The notes beneath the pieces are model-generated. The model made no database searches. It was not told the origin of the DNA and saw nothing but the letters and a program-made list of their open reading frames with translations. From an uncultured Sphingomonadaceae bacterium (GTDB lineage Bacteria > Pseudomonadota > Alphaproteobacteria > Sphingomonadales > Sphingomonadaceae), in NCBI GenBank assembly GCA_947497455.1, contig CANMGU010000001.1, positions 1,550,001 through 1,614,000 on the forward strand: a DNA stretch of 64,000 nt, written 5' to 3'. Numbering within the stretch: the first letter of the stretch is position 1; each line of letters opens with the position of its first letter. Both the position numbers and the translations under genes were made by a program. Of this stretch, positions 34,736-44,475 are shown piece after piece.

Positions 34736-37700
34736 TCAGAAACGCACTGCCATATTCACGACTGCACGATCATCTCGATAGACCTGCTGACCTAGACGGC
34801 TTTCAACAGCAGCACCAAAACTCAACGGGCCATTAGTCAGTTTGAAACCGCCTTTCATCTCACCATAAGACGCATCCTGCAATCCAATGGGTAGCGCGAA
34901 GGGTAGGTTTTCCGCATCCAGGAATCTCACGCTGAAGTCGGTGTCATTCCCTGAAATTCGGTTTACATAATCGACTTTCATTTCAGGCTGGAACGACCAT
35001 CCTGACGCGAAACCCATTTTTGTGCTTCCGGATATTTTAAGCCCCACTTTGGCTTCCAAGCCCGCCCGGCTTATCTCATCTACAGCCATAGCAAGACTAC
35101 CGGCATTATCGCGAAAGCCATCTACGCTATAGGACGAATAGCCGATACTGGCGCGCGGCGTGAGCAGCAAACCATCAACATCGATATTGTAGCCAGCTTC
35201 GATTTCGCTCGCAAAAGTCAAGGAACTGGTGTCCAGACTGCTGAGCGCAGTTCCACTGCTTATCCGGCTATCAGAACCAATCCGGGAATGAGACATTGAC
35301 GCTTGGCCACCAATGTAGAAATTACCGCCGAGACGATAGTTTCCGTAAACCGATGCCTGGTTGGTCTCGACATTCGCCAAACTACCACTGACCTGCTGGG
35401 CGCCGTCGGCATAGCCAAAGGCCGTCCCAAATGTGGTGCGATCATCCAGGCCAAATTCCAGCCCCATCGCGATATGCCAGCTTCCTTGCCTGTCCTGCGC
35501 ACTATTGCCGCCGAACGCCAATGCTGACTGGTTATATCCAGCCGACATAAATCCGCTCATATTTTCTGGCAACTGAACCGCATTCCAGTTTGAGGACTGA
35601 TAGTTACCTGCAAAGCTGAGCTGTGACGCCGAGCTATTGGTGAGTTGTCGGCTATTCAAAACTCCCGGAGCACCAATAATCTTGATCTTGCCTTTAACCC
35701 CTTCGCTGGCGCCAAGTAACGACAGACGGTCTGTCACAAGATTACGCATAGTAGCGCCTTGTTGTTGATCGAGTGTCGTCGTTCTACCAGCTTGCGACGC
35801 TGAGAGGCTTTGGAACGTTGCACTTAACTGATCAGCTTCCATCACATCAATCAAGCCGAAGACATTTGACAGGTCCGCGTATGAATTGCCTCGAGCACCG
35901 TCCAACGCACTGCCAAATGCCAGTGAGAAGGGATCAGTGACACCGCTACTGCTGAAGAAGTCTGAGAAGCGGATAGCTCGCATCCGTGCGGTCACGTTAT
36001 TCGGACCATAAATCAGCTCCGGATAAAGGACACCAATCCGGCCAACGACATCGTCAAAGGTTTCTTCCACCCCGCCTTCCGCAGTAATTATCTCAAATGT
36101 TTGACCAAATCGGGCGCTGTTACGACCAAAGGCATTTACCACCGCCGCAGTACCACCCAGCGAAATAATGCCGGAGTTATCGGCATCGCCGATTACAGCC
36201 AGCTTGTCGTTGCCGCGTCGGCTGACATCAAAAATAGCCAATGTTCCTGAAGCCAATATGACATCGCCAGCGATTGTTAGAGTACCTCTGTCTCCAAAAT
36301 TACGACCCGGTGCTATTGAACCGTTAACAGACGTGAGGAATGTCGGATCGAACAAACCGTTGCCCGTTATAAGGCCTACACCAAGGAAGGCTTCTCCCGT
36401 TGTAAGGGTACCCCGAAGATCAAGCCAACCCCCGGTCTGCGTATAGTCGCCCCAGACTTTAAGATTCCCTCGCCTGCGGATGTCGAGGCGGGCTGCCCCT
36501 TCTATATTGAGGCGGTCGATGGTCACATCATCGCGCAGTCTTGTCGCCCCGCTCGCGGCCAATGTCACTTCATAATAACGCGCGCGAATGTCCGCGGACG
36601 GATCGGCGACCACATTGTTCGGAACAAAATTTCGGCTGCCTGGACCACCTTCGATGAACACGCTGTTCGGCGTCCCTTCATCAAGCTCCACACTGAGCGT
36701 TGAAAGATCGAGGCAGTCGTCCAGAAAACAGACATTCCCGAATTTAGGCGTGTCACCGGTAACGCCTGGTGCCTCAAATCCTGGCAGGGCGTTGACGAGT
36801 TCGCCATCGACACTGATGCCATAGTTCGGGTCCATGTCCTGAACCCAATGGTTCGGATTCATCCAATTGCGTGTCCCGGCGCGACTGGACGCATAAACAT
36901 AGCTGTTATTCGCTACGATTTGGTCCCAGAACAAGTAAAGCGGCTGATAGAAGCTTTGGGTGCCATAAGATGAAAAGGGTTGGAATGTGAGTTCCGGATT
37001 GGGATCGTCTTCGCTACCGAAAAACCGCGAACCGCCTGACAAGACCGAAGTGATAACCGGTTTATCAAACAGCTCATCCGCTACCAGTGCGCTTCCAGAA
37101 TCGCCGCCCGCCGTAGTTCCTTCACGTGGCAGTGCAGCTCCATCATATAAATCGAAATCGAAGCGGCCATTTTCTGAATCAAAAACCGCTTCGCCTTCGG
37201 GGCTGTCAAAGTCCGTGTTGTAGAGCGTTTGCGGTAAATTCGGATCGTCAGGACCGAACAAAAAATTGTTTCTATCGTCAAGAGAACTGGCTGACGAAAT
37301 CATATTCTCGGCAATACGCCGACGAAAATCGATACCGAGATTGGATCCATCCGGTCCCAGCCCTCGAGCACCATAACCATTTATAACACCATGAGTTTCT
37401 TCTCTTAATGGTGAGAATAATAGCGTCCAAGTCGGAACACCATCAGCATGTGTATCAAGTGTTGCAAGTGCGACATCCGCCTCCAGAAAACTGAGGGCCT
37501 GTCCTAAAGCCAGAGAGCGTTCGTCATACCAGACCTGCTCGACATTGTAGATGTTGAAATCCACGTCCGTTTCATTTGCGACGCCATCATCCAAACCAAC
37601 CCAACGCCGTACAGCTGGCAGATTATCAGCACTGAAACCAAAGGCGATCGCTGTACCTCCCGAGGCAAATCCGTAATCGCTGGCCGCTTGACTATTGACG

Positions 37701-38035
37701 CAATGGGCCGCGAAAATGACGGTGCGCGGGTTGATCAGAGTACCGGTACAAAGACCAAGTCCAAAAGAACCCTGATCAGGGCGAACGGTCATTTGTCCAA
37801 CGCCAGTTACATCAACCGTGTTGTCAAAAACACCGACTGGGGGCGGGTCGTCTAAAGTCAGATCATCGCGAATGACAATATTTGGAGTATTTTCAACCAT
37901 CACGGGACGGGACTGAGCGCTATTTTCCGCTGTAACCTCGGAAGTCTGGGCATGAGCAGATACTGCCAACCCTGCCACGCAAGCTATTGAAGATGCAGTA
38001 ATAAATAAAGAACGGCTTATGATAGAATTTGACAT
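34736..38035 (-). CDS. Trypsin-fold serine protease autotransporter
   Basis: 1099 residues. Signal peptide (cleavage after VSAHA), then an S1-type protease domain with the complete triad: His111 in VIFAAHCVN, Asp187 in EADVALATLD and Ser313 in GGDSGSALV. A passenger region with beta-helix-like repeats and PEP/autotransporter features follows (VTLAASGATRLRDDVTIDRL, LTIAGDVILASGTLAIFDVS). The C-terminal ~270 residues form an autotransporter barrel (GMSAG-like strands, NYRLGGNFYIGGQASMSHSR) ending in the canonical aromatic VNMAVRF. It is an outer-membrane, surface-displayed or self-cleaved protease; the target is unknown. Monocistronic, with a strong terminator. Confidence 0.88.
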   Translation of the reverse strand: MSNSIISRSLFITASSIACVAGLAVSAHAQTSEVTAENSAQSRPVMVENTPNIVIRDDLTLDDPPPVGVFDNTVDVTGVGQMTVRPDQGSFGLGLCTGTLINPRTVIFAAHCVNSQAASDYGFASGGTAIAFGFSADNLPAVRRWVGLDDGVANETDVDFNIYNVEQVWYDERSLALGQALSFLEADVALATLDTHADGVPTWTLLFSPLREETHGVINGYGARGLGPDGSNLGIDFRRRIAENMISSASSLDDRNNFLFGPDDPNLPQTLYNTDFDSPEGEAVFDSENGRFDFDLYDGAALPREGTTAGGDSGSALVADELFDKPVITSVLSGGSRFFGSEDDPNPELTFQPFSSYGTQSFYQPLYLFWDQIVANNSYVYASSRAGTRNWMNPNHWVQDMDPNYGISVDGELVNALPGFEAPGVTGDTPKFGNVCFLDDCLDLSTLSVELDEGTPNSVFIEGGPGSRNFVPNNVVADPSADIRARYYEVTLAASGATRLRDDVTIDRLNIEGAARLDIRRRGNLKVWGDYTQTGGWLDLRGTLTTGEAFLGVGLITGNGLFDPTFLTSVNGSIAPGRNFGDRGTLTIAGDVILASGTLAIFDVSRRGNDKLAVIGDADNSGIISLGGTAAVVNAFGRNSARFGQTFEIITAEGGVEETFDDVVGRIGVLYPELIYGPNNVTARMRAIRFSDFFSSSGVTDPFSLAFGSALDGARGNSYADLSNVFGLIDVMEADQLSATFQSLSASQAGRTTTLDQQQGATMRNLVTDRLSLLGASEGVKGKIKIIGAPGVLNSRQLTNSSASQLSFAGNYQSSNWNAVQLPENMSGFMSAGYNQSALAFGGNSAQDRQGSWHIAMGLEFGLDDRTTFGTAFGYADGAQQVSGSLANVETNQASVYGNYRLGGNFYIGGQASMSHSRIGSDSRISSGTALSSLDTSSLTFASEIEAGYNIDVDGLLLTPRASIGYSSYSVDGFRDNAGSLAMAVDEISRAGLEAKVGLKISGSTKMGFASGWSFQPEMKVDYVNRISGNDTDFSVRFLDAENLPFALPIGLQDASYGEMKGGFKLTNGPLSFGAAVESRLGQQVYRDDRAVVNMAVRF

Positions 38036-38223
38036 TCTAGTTCTCCCTTGGAACTGGTTGAACTAATCTGCACTACTGTTTTAGGAACCGATGCGACTCG
38101 CCAAGACAGTATTAATATCACATTTTATTGTAAACTTACATTCCCGACCCGCAATAAAGTTGCACAGCCTTGTCCGGCAGTAACCGGCTGGCGCAATATT
38201 TTGACTTTTCTAGAACTGGTCTT

Positions 38224-39204
38224 TTAGACAGCTACAGGCGCAGAAATATGGGCCTGTGGAGTGTAATCCTCAACTTCAAAATCGGTGATCTGATAGTGAA
38301 AAATGGATTCAGGTTTGCGTAATATCTTGAACTTCGGCTCTCCTGATGGCTGACGTGATAGCTGCTCTTCAACGAGCTGAGCGTGATTCAAGTAGAGGTG
38401 AACATCTCCGCCGTTCCAAATCAGTTCACCAGGCTCAAGTTCGCATTGCTGTGCAATCATGCGGGCCAACAAGGCTGCTGAATAGACATTAAATGCAAAG
38501 CCCAACCCAAGATCGCAACTGCGCTGGTAAAGGACCGCAGACAATTTGCCATCAGCCACATAAAATTGATAGGTTTTATGACAGGGCGGAAGTGCCATCT
38601 GATCAAGCTCAGCAACGTTCCAACCCGTAAAGATGTGACGTCGCGATCCCGGATTGTGCTTCAATCCGTCAATCAGCAGTTTGATTTGATTGATCCCCTT
38701 CTCTTCTCTGCGATAAAGCCCCTCACCCGCCGGGGTATAGCGAGGCCAGTTCACCCATTGTGTTCCGTAAACCGGTCCTAAATCACCCCACTGTTTTGCA
38801 AACTGATCATCTTCAATTATCCGCTGCTCAAAAGCATCACGATCAATATCTTCGCCGGTTTCTTTCCGATATTTATCCAATGGCCAGTCCGTCCAAATAT
38901 GAACCTTCTGCTCCACCAGTGATCGGATATTAGTATCTCCAGTCAGAAACCAAAGCATCTCCCGAGTGGCTGTTTTCCAGAACACCCGTTTGGTTGTAAG
39001 GAGCGGAATCGAGTCATTTGCCAGATCAAAGCGCATTGTCGCTCCAAAAATTGATCTCGTTCCAACGCCGGTGCGATCCGTCCGCTCATCACCATGAGTC
39101 CAAATGTGACGCATTAGATCGAGATATTGCTGCTCATAATGCTCGCCAAGAATCACAACTCTTACTCCAAATAGGTCTGGTGCGACGCTATACCGCTCAG
39201 CCAT
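38224..39204 (-). CDS. thyA: Thymidylate synthase
   Basis: 326 residues from ATG 39204 (MAERYSVAPDLFGVRVVILG), chosen because GAGG sits 4 nt before it; a GTG five codons upstream is the alternative. Converts dUMP to dTMP with methylene-THF. Catalytic cysteine in MALPPCHKTYQFYVADG, dUMP-binding RRHIFTGWNVAELD, and QRSCDLGLGFAFNVYSAALL. Longer than the 264-residue E. coli enzyme owing to a 28-residue N-terminal extension and an insertion near residue 115, both usual for the longer ThyA subgroup. Confidence 0.96.
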   Translation of the reverse strand: MAERYSVAPDLFGVRVVILGEHYEQQYLDLMRHIWTHGDERTDRTGVGTRSIFGATMRFDLANDSIPLLTTKRVFWKTATREMLWFLTGDTNIRSLVEQKVHIWTDWPLDKYRKETGEDIDRDAFEQRIIEDDQFAKQWGDLGPVYGTQWVNWPRYTPAGEGLYRREEKGINQIKLLIDGLKHNPGSRRHIFTGWNVAELDQMALPPCHKTYQFYVADGKLSAVLYQRSCDLGLGFAFNVYSAALLARMIAQQCELEPGELIWNGGDVHLYLNHAQLVEEQLSRQPSGEPKFKILRKPESIFHYQITDFEVEDYTPQAHISAPVAV

Positions 39205-39294
39205 TATCCTCAACCTCACAATTGGCTTGGATCAATCGGTTTTCAAGATAATGGCCTGAATATGTAATCGGAACGTCGTCAAAGCCGCAGGTGA

Positions 39295-39879
39295 TTATTC
39301 CGCTTGCTCGACCGCCCAAGCCTTGAGATCACTCAAGATCCTTTTCTTCGACCGGTCGGTACAGCCAAAAACACCATTCAATATTGCCGCCAGAAATTGC
39401 CGCAAATCTATCAGTGCATAAGGCGAACGGTAGGCATCCAGCCCCTCAGGAGAGAGAATCTCCATCATATTTTTGTGAGAAAGCAGCTTCACGGTCTGGC
39501 TCCAGTCTTTTTCCTCTTTTAAGGACATCAGGTTGGACAATTCCACAATCAGGAAGCATCGAAAATCTTCATTTTCCTCCTCTGAATTGCCAATAGCGAC
39601 ACTTGCAACCGCCGACAAAAAAACATCCTCAAATTTTATGATTTCATTCACGCTTCGATCAGGGGTCGAACCGATCTCCAAACAGTCCAAGGCCAGACCA
39701 ATTAAAAATAACTCCGGCCAGGAGTAGGAGGCCACCCTTCCCTTTCCTGTGTTGGCGCCAGCGGGGAAACCAAGGCGCTGAAAATGCTGCAACCTTCCCC
39801 GAAAAGCGACTTGCTTGGTTTCAATCACTTTATGTTTGATGGATAATATTTCCAGTATCTCGGCATGCGTGAATTCCAT
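39295..39879 (-). CDS. Uncharacterised protein with a possible MerR-like DNA-binding N-terminus
   Basis: 194 residues from ATG 39879 (MEFTHAEILEILSIKHKVIE). The first 65 residues read like a helix-turn-helix of the MerR kind: an initial helix, then RGRLQHFQRLGFPAGANTGK and a wing-like GRVASYSWPELFLIGLAL. The remainder is helical and has no recognised domain (MSLKEEKDWSQTVKLLSHKN). Not close to any regulator I can name. A GAACA-TCAT-TGTTC palindrome lies about 40 nt upstream and could be its own operator. thyA lies downstream on the same strand with a 90-nt gap. Confidence 0.6.
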   Translation of the reverse strand: MEFTHAEILEILSIKHKVIETKQVAFRGRLQHFQRLGFPAGANTGKGRVASYSWPELFLIGLALDCLEIGSTPDRSVNEIIKFEDVFLSAVASVAIGNSEEENEDFRCFLIVELSNLMSLKEEKDWSQTVKLLSHKNMMEILSPEGLDAYRSPYALIDLRQFLAAILNGVFGCTDRSKKRILSDLKAWAVEQAE

Positions 39880-39917
39880 AGCCAGCCCCCTCAGCAGCAA
39901 GTGTCACAGAACCTGAT

Positions 39918-39931
39918 GAACATCATTGTTC
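39918..39931. promoter_or_regulatory. Palindromic site upstream of the putative regulator
   Basis: GAACATCATTGTTC is a perfect 5+5 inverted repeat with a 4-nt spacer, 39 nt upstream of the ATG at 39879. Position fits an autoregulatory operator; no binding evidence. Confidence 0.35.
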
Positions 39932-40053
39932 TTGTCTTGATTCTGTTCACCGACTGCTCAATTCCACAAGTTTTAACAAGGAACATTAAAACCAATTTGG
40001 ACTAATCTCGGGACGGTGACTCTGGCGACAGGAAAACCAATCTTCGCAAATAA

Positions 40054-40536
40054 TTATATCTGTCCGCTAAGATCTACACCCAGGCTCCGCTTTACCTCTT
40101 CCATAACCGGAAAGGTCGTTGTCTGGTAAACACCGGGAAGACTGTTGATATCATCGGTGAGGATGATGCGATACTCCTCCATGTTGCGGCAGCGGACCTT
40201 CAACAGATAATCGAAACCGCCAGCCATCATGTAACAGGATTGGATTGCATCCATCTTGCTCACTGCAATATTAAACTGCTCCAAATGGCGGCGGCTGGTT
40301 GCTTCCAGTTTTACCTGAATGAATACAACATAATTTCTCCGGATTTTGCGCATATTGAGACGCCCATGATAGCCCGTTATATAGCCTTCTTGTTCCAGGC
40401 GCTTGAGGCGGATTTGGCAAGGCGTTTTCGACAAGCCTACATGTGCCGATAGCGCAGAAAGCGAAAGCCGTCCGTCATTCTGAACAGCCTCCAATATACG
40501 CCAATCAAATTTGTCGAGGCCCCTCACATCATTCAT
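40054..40536 (-). CDS. putR: Lrp/AsnC-family transcriptional regulator of proline use
   Basis: 160 residues: N-terminal winged helix-turn-helix (LDKFDWRILEAVQNDGRLSL, then LSAHVGLSKTPCQIRLKRLE) and C-terminal RAM effector domain (VVFIQVKLEATSRR, CYMMAGGFDYLLKVRCRNME). Divergent from putA with a 105-nt A/T-rich gap, the arrangement of the proline-responsive activator PutR in alphaproteobacteria. The ligand is therefore inferred to be proline; the family itself is certain. Confidence 0.88.
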   Translation of the reverse strand: MNDVRGLDKFDWRILEAVQNDGRLSLSALSAHVGLSKTPCQIRLKRLEQEGYITGYHGRLNMRKIRRNYVVFIQVKLEATSRRHLEQFNIAVSKMDAIQSCYMMAGGFDYLLKVRCRNMEEYRIILTDDINSLPGVYQTTTFPVMEEVKRSLGVDLSGQI

Positions 40537-40641
40537 TTAATGGTCCACACGTTCTATTTTTTCTCACTATTTAGTTCTTTGTTCTACAATAACTCAAATA
40601 TCAACCTCTGAATTCCTGTGCCTCAATGATAAATTCGTCCG

Positions 40642-43600
40642 ATGAATCAACAGCTCGCTATCGCCAAGGTCGATAATAATCTCCGAACAAACATGGCCTC
40701 CGCTACATGGCGGAGCGAGCGTGATTTGCATGAGCAGATGCAAAAGGAACTGAATCTCGACCAAGCTGCATGGAACCGGATAGCAGAGGCCAGCACCTTG
40801 CTGATTGAGCAGCTCCGTCATTCTCAAAACCGTCCTTTGATCGATCAGTTTTTAACCGAATATGGTTTGTCGAGTGATGAAGGGGTGCAGCTGATGCGGC
40901 TGGCCGAAGCGCTATCGCGGACCACCAATGCGACCACGGCTGACGAGCTTATCCAAGACAAGCTAATCGGCCGCGACTGGTTGTCTCATAGCGGCGCCGG
41001 ACATACGCTTGCGATGAGACTGTCAGGGCGAATCCTCTATCTGACCGATCGCTGGTTACACTGGAACAAAAGCGCCAGTAATCCGCTCACAAAACTCATT
41101 GCCAAAATAGGCAACGTAAAATTACGCTTCGGTATCCGCACAGCAATCAAAGTGCTTTCTTCACAGTTTGTATTCGCAGAAACATTGGATAGCGCAATCA
41201 GGCGAGGAGAAAAATATAGTCGCAAGGGCTATGTTTTTTCTTTTGATATGCTCGGAGAAGCAGCCCGTACGGCAACCGATGCACAAAAATACCATAAATC
41301 ATATGCCGATGCATTGGATCGGGTTGCGGCCCACGCAAAATCCGATGACCCAGGCAGAAACCATAGCATCTCTATCAAATTATCTGCGCTTCACCCGCGT
41401 TATGAATTTGCACAGGCAGAGCGTGCTGTTCCGGAAATAGCGGCAATGCTGGTTCCATTAGCCATTAAAGCACGAGCGGCCAACATCCAGATCACGATCG
41501 ATGCCGAAGAGACTGAACGGCTCGACATATCGATGGATGTCCTTGCAACGCTTGTCGCGGCCCCCGAGCTGAAAGGCTGGAAAGGTTTGGGGTTCGTAGT
41601 TCAAGCTTATCAAAGGCGTGCACTGCCGTTGATTGATTGGTTGGCCGAGCAAGCAGTTCGATTAGAGGCTCCGCTTTTCATTCGCCTGGTTAAAGGCGCC
41701 TATTGGGACAGTGAAATAAAACGCGCGCAGGAAATGGGGCTCGACAGCTACCCGGTTTTTACCCGCAAGGAGATGACTGATCTCAGCTATCTCACCTGCG
41801 CGCAAAAATTATTGGCCAGCCCAGATCACTTTGTCGCTCAATTCGCCACACATAATGCCCATAGCATTGCCGCTGTGAAGGAACTCGCAGGCCCCGAGCG
41901 CCCCATCGAAATACAACGGCTGTTTGGCATGGGGCAAGAACTGCATGATGGACTTTTGGATCAGCCCCAAATCCTCAGTCGAATATATGCGCCGGTGGGC
42001 ACCCAGAAAGACTTGCTCTCTTATCTCATTCGACGATTGCTGGAGAACGGAGCCAACAGTTCGTTTGTGCACAAGCTGGCCGATCCAAATATTAAACTGT
42101 CAACATTGGTCCGTGATCCGATAACAGCATTGGAACAACATTCGACGATTGCAAATCAGAGAATTCCGCCGCCGAAACAGTATCTGAGCAGTGCACGAAA
42201 AACCGCAAAAGGTTGGGATCTAGCGAACCCGATGCACCGCATGAGATTTCAAGAAGAACTCAATATCGCGGCAAAACAAACATATCTCTCCGCCCCGATC
42301 ATCGCAGGTGAGGAAGTTCAAGGCGATGAAGCACCTGTATTTAATCCAGCGATAACCTCAGAACAGATCGGTTCTGTTGTTGTCGCTGACGAGAATGCGG
42401 CCGAAATTGCTATAGTTACAGCTCAGGAAGCATTTGCAAGCTGGTCCTGTCGCTCTGCAGCAGAGCGCGCCCGCTTACTTGAAAATGCTGCCGATCTTTT
42501 GGAAGAACGATCCGGTCTTTTTCATTATCTTACGATCAAAGAAGCAGGAAAAACATGGAGTGACGCAATTGACGAAGTTCGCGAGGCAGTGGATTTCTGT
42601 CGCTACTATGCCGAGCAGGCAAAAGCACCGTCTTTCAGCAAACGCCACCCTCTGGGCGTAACAATATGTATTTCGCCCTGGAATTTTCCACTTGCGATTT
42701 TTCTAGGCCAGATCACCGCAGCTCTAGCCGCAGGCAATACGGTGGTTGCCAAACCTGCAGAACAGACCCCGCTTATTGCTGCGGAAGCCATACGCTTACT
42801 GCATGATGCAGGAATTGATGCAGCAGCCGTCAATCTGCTGCCGGGTTCTGGCGCACTGATAGGCGAGGCATTGGTTTCCCATTCGCTGGCCGCTGCCGTC
42901 TGCTTTACCGGATCCACGGCCACAGCCAAACGCATCACGAGGCGATTGGCCCAAGTCCATCGACCGTTGACACCGTTAATTGCCGAAACGGGTGGAATCA
43001 ACGCCATGATTGTCGATTCATCGGCACTCCCGGAGCAAACTGTAGACGCCGTTATTTCATCTGCTTTTCAAAGCGCCGGGCAGCGTTGCTCAGCCTTGCG
43101 AATATTGTGCATACAAGAGGACATCGCCGACCAATTTATCGAATTGCTTTGCGGAGCGATGCAGGCCCTCGAAGTTGGCGATCCTTGGCATATATCCAAT
43201 GACGTTGGTCCGGTTATTGATGCAGCCGCCAAACAGAATATCACCAGTCATGTGAACCGCCTCGATGAGATAGGTCGAAAGATCGGCAGCACCTCTGACC
43301 TGAATGTGGAAGATGGCCAGCCCAACACAGGACATTTTGTTTTTCCGGTCGCATATGAACTCAATGACATTTCCGATCTTGATCGCGAGATTTTTGGCCC
43401 GGCACTTCATGTTGTCCGCTTTAAAGCAGATGAGAAAATGGCTGTGATTGATAAAATCAACAATAGTGGATTTGGCCTGACCCTGGGAATTCACAGTCGC
43501 ATTGATGGACTCTCTCAAGACATGGCGGAGCGCGCCCAAGTGGGTAACATATATATCAACCGCAATCAGATTGGCGCCGTCGTTGGCGTTCAACCGTTCG

Positions 43601-44379
43601 GTGGCCAAGGGCTGTCAGGTACCGGGCCAAAAGCTGGAGGACCACTATATTTGCTAAGGCTTTCCAAAAGTGAAAGGCTTGATGAAAATATGATGGTAAA
43701 AGAGTCCATCACAGGACCAATGGGGCATCAACATGTTCCCTCTGTCAATCTTGCGGACTCGATCGCAGCAGGTATCAAGTCGCATGATCAGTGGAGTGCA
43801 GGTTCGGCTGACGACAATGGCCTGACTCTTTTAACGGAAGCTGCACCGGATAATTTCGGGCAAATCCTAAGTCGCGAACTCTCACTTCGAGATGAGATCC
43901 TAACCACGAATATCTCCCTTGCCTCTCCTGCGGGGGAAACGAATGCCTATGATATTAAAGGGCGCGGTCTTATTGTTTCGATGCTTCAAGATAAAACGGC
44001 TATCTTTACTGCCTGCGCTCGTGCCTTGGTCACGGGAAACAGTTTCATGCAAATTGACCTGCAACAATCCAACGGGAATATGGAACAACTGATCAATACG
44101 ATCGATAAGATAACCGGCATTGATAATTTGGTACAGCAATCTGTTATCTCCGAACCGGAAGATATTTTCCGGCAGCTCCAGGCTGGATCAATCGGCGGTA
44201 TTATCGTTGACCCGACTGATCCAGCTATGATGGGCCTGGGAGCTGCAATTGCTGAGAGAAACGGAGCAATATTGCCAATTCTCACATTGCAGGATTCACA
44301 TGATCGTTTCGTCCACGAAAAGACAGTGACATGCAATACAGCCGCTGCTGGCGGGGACGTTTCTCTACTTAACGCTTGA
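40642..44379 (+). CDS. putA: Bifunctional proline dehydrogenase / glutamate-semialdehyde dehydrogenase
   Basis: 1245 residues. Oxidises proline to glutamate at the membrane, feeding electrons to the quinone pool. There is no N-terminal ribbon-helix-helix, so it is not the self-regulating E. coli type; control is by the divergent Lrp regulator. PRODH barrel: SIKLSALHPRYEFAQAERAV, IDAEETERLDI, VVQAYQRRALPLIDWL, RLVKGAYWDSEIKRAQ and RRLLENGANSSFVHKL. ALDH domain: SPWNFPLAIFLGQ, FTGSTATAKRI, ETGGINAMIVDSSAL and catalytic Cys816 in SAGQRCSALRI. After the ALDH core a C-terminal extension of about 200 residues follows, typical of the long PutA class. Confidence 0.97.
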   Translation: MNQQLAIAKVDNNLRTNMASATWRSERDLHEQMQKELNLDQAAWNRIAEASTLLIEQLRHSQNRPLIDQFLTEYGLSSDEGVQLMRLAEALSRTTNATTADELIQDKLIGRDWLSHSGAGHTLAMRLSGRILYLTDRWLHWNKSASNPLTKLIAKIGNVKLRFGIRTAIKVLSSQFVFAETLDSAIRRGEKYSRKGYVFSFDMLGEAARTATDAQKYHKSYADALDRVAAHAKSDDPGRNHSISIKLSALHPRYEFAQAERAVPEIAAMLVPLAIKARAANIQITIDAEETERLDISMDVLATLVAAPELKGWKGLGFVVQAYQRRALPLIDWLAEQAVRLEAPLFIRLVKGAYWDSEIKRAQEMGLDSYPVFTRKEMTDLSYLTCAQKLLASPDHFVAQFATHNAHSIAAVKELAGPERPIEIQRLFGMGQELHDGLLDQPQILSRIYAPVGTQKDLLSYLIRRLLENGANSSFVHKLADPNIKLSTLVRDPITALEQHSTIANQRIPPPKQYLSSARKTAKGWDLANPMHRMRFQEELNIAAKQTYLSAPIIAGEEVQGDEAPVFNPAITSEQIGSVVVADENAAEIAIVTAQEAFASWSCRSAAERARLLENAADLLEERSGLFHYLTIKEAGKTWSDAIDEVREAVDFCRYYAEQAKAPSFSKRHPLGVTICISPWNFPLAIFLGQITAALAAGNTVVAKPAEQTPLIAAEAIRLLHDAGIDAAAVNLLPGSGALIGEALVSHSLAAAVCFTGSTATAKRITRRLAQVHRPLTPLIAETGGINAMIVDSSALPEQTVDAVISSAFQSAGQRCSALRILCIQEDIADQFIELLCGAMQALEVGDPWHISNDVGPVIDAAAKQNITSHVNRLDEIGRKIGSTSDLNVEDGQPNTGHFVFPVAYELNDISDLDREIFGPALHVVRFKADEKMAVIDKINNSGFGLTLGIHSRIDGLSQDMAERAQVGNIYINRNQIGAVVGVQPFGGQGLSGTGPKAGGPLYLLRLSKSERLDENMMVKESITGPMGHQHVPSVNLADSIAAGIKSHDQWSAGSADDNGLTLLTEAAPDNFGQILSRELSLRDEILTTNISLASPAGETNAYDIKGRGLIVSMLQDKTAIFTACARALVTGNSFMQIDLQQSNGNMEQLINTIDKITGIDNLVQQSVISEPEDIFRQLQAGSIGGIIVDPTDPAMMGLGAAIAERNGAILPILTLQDSHDRFVHEKTVTCNTAAAGGDVSLLNA

Positions 44380-44401
44380 TCGCTGTTTTTCCCATCTGGG
44401 T

Positions 44402-44438
44402 ACATAGAATTCAGAGCGTTACAAAGCCAATTCTATGT
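44402..44438. promoter_or_regulatory. Inverted repeat between putA and the GGDEF-EAL gene
   Basis: ACATAGAATT and AATTCTATGT are perfect 10-bp arms around a 17-nt spacer, beginning 22 nt after the putA stop and ending 38 nt before the next ATG. The arms are A/T-rich with no T-run after them, so an operator is as likely as a transcript-end stem. Confidence 0.45.
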
Positions 44439-44475
44439 TAACCTTATTTTGATCATCGCGGCCTATTGCATCTCT

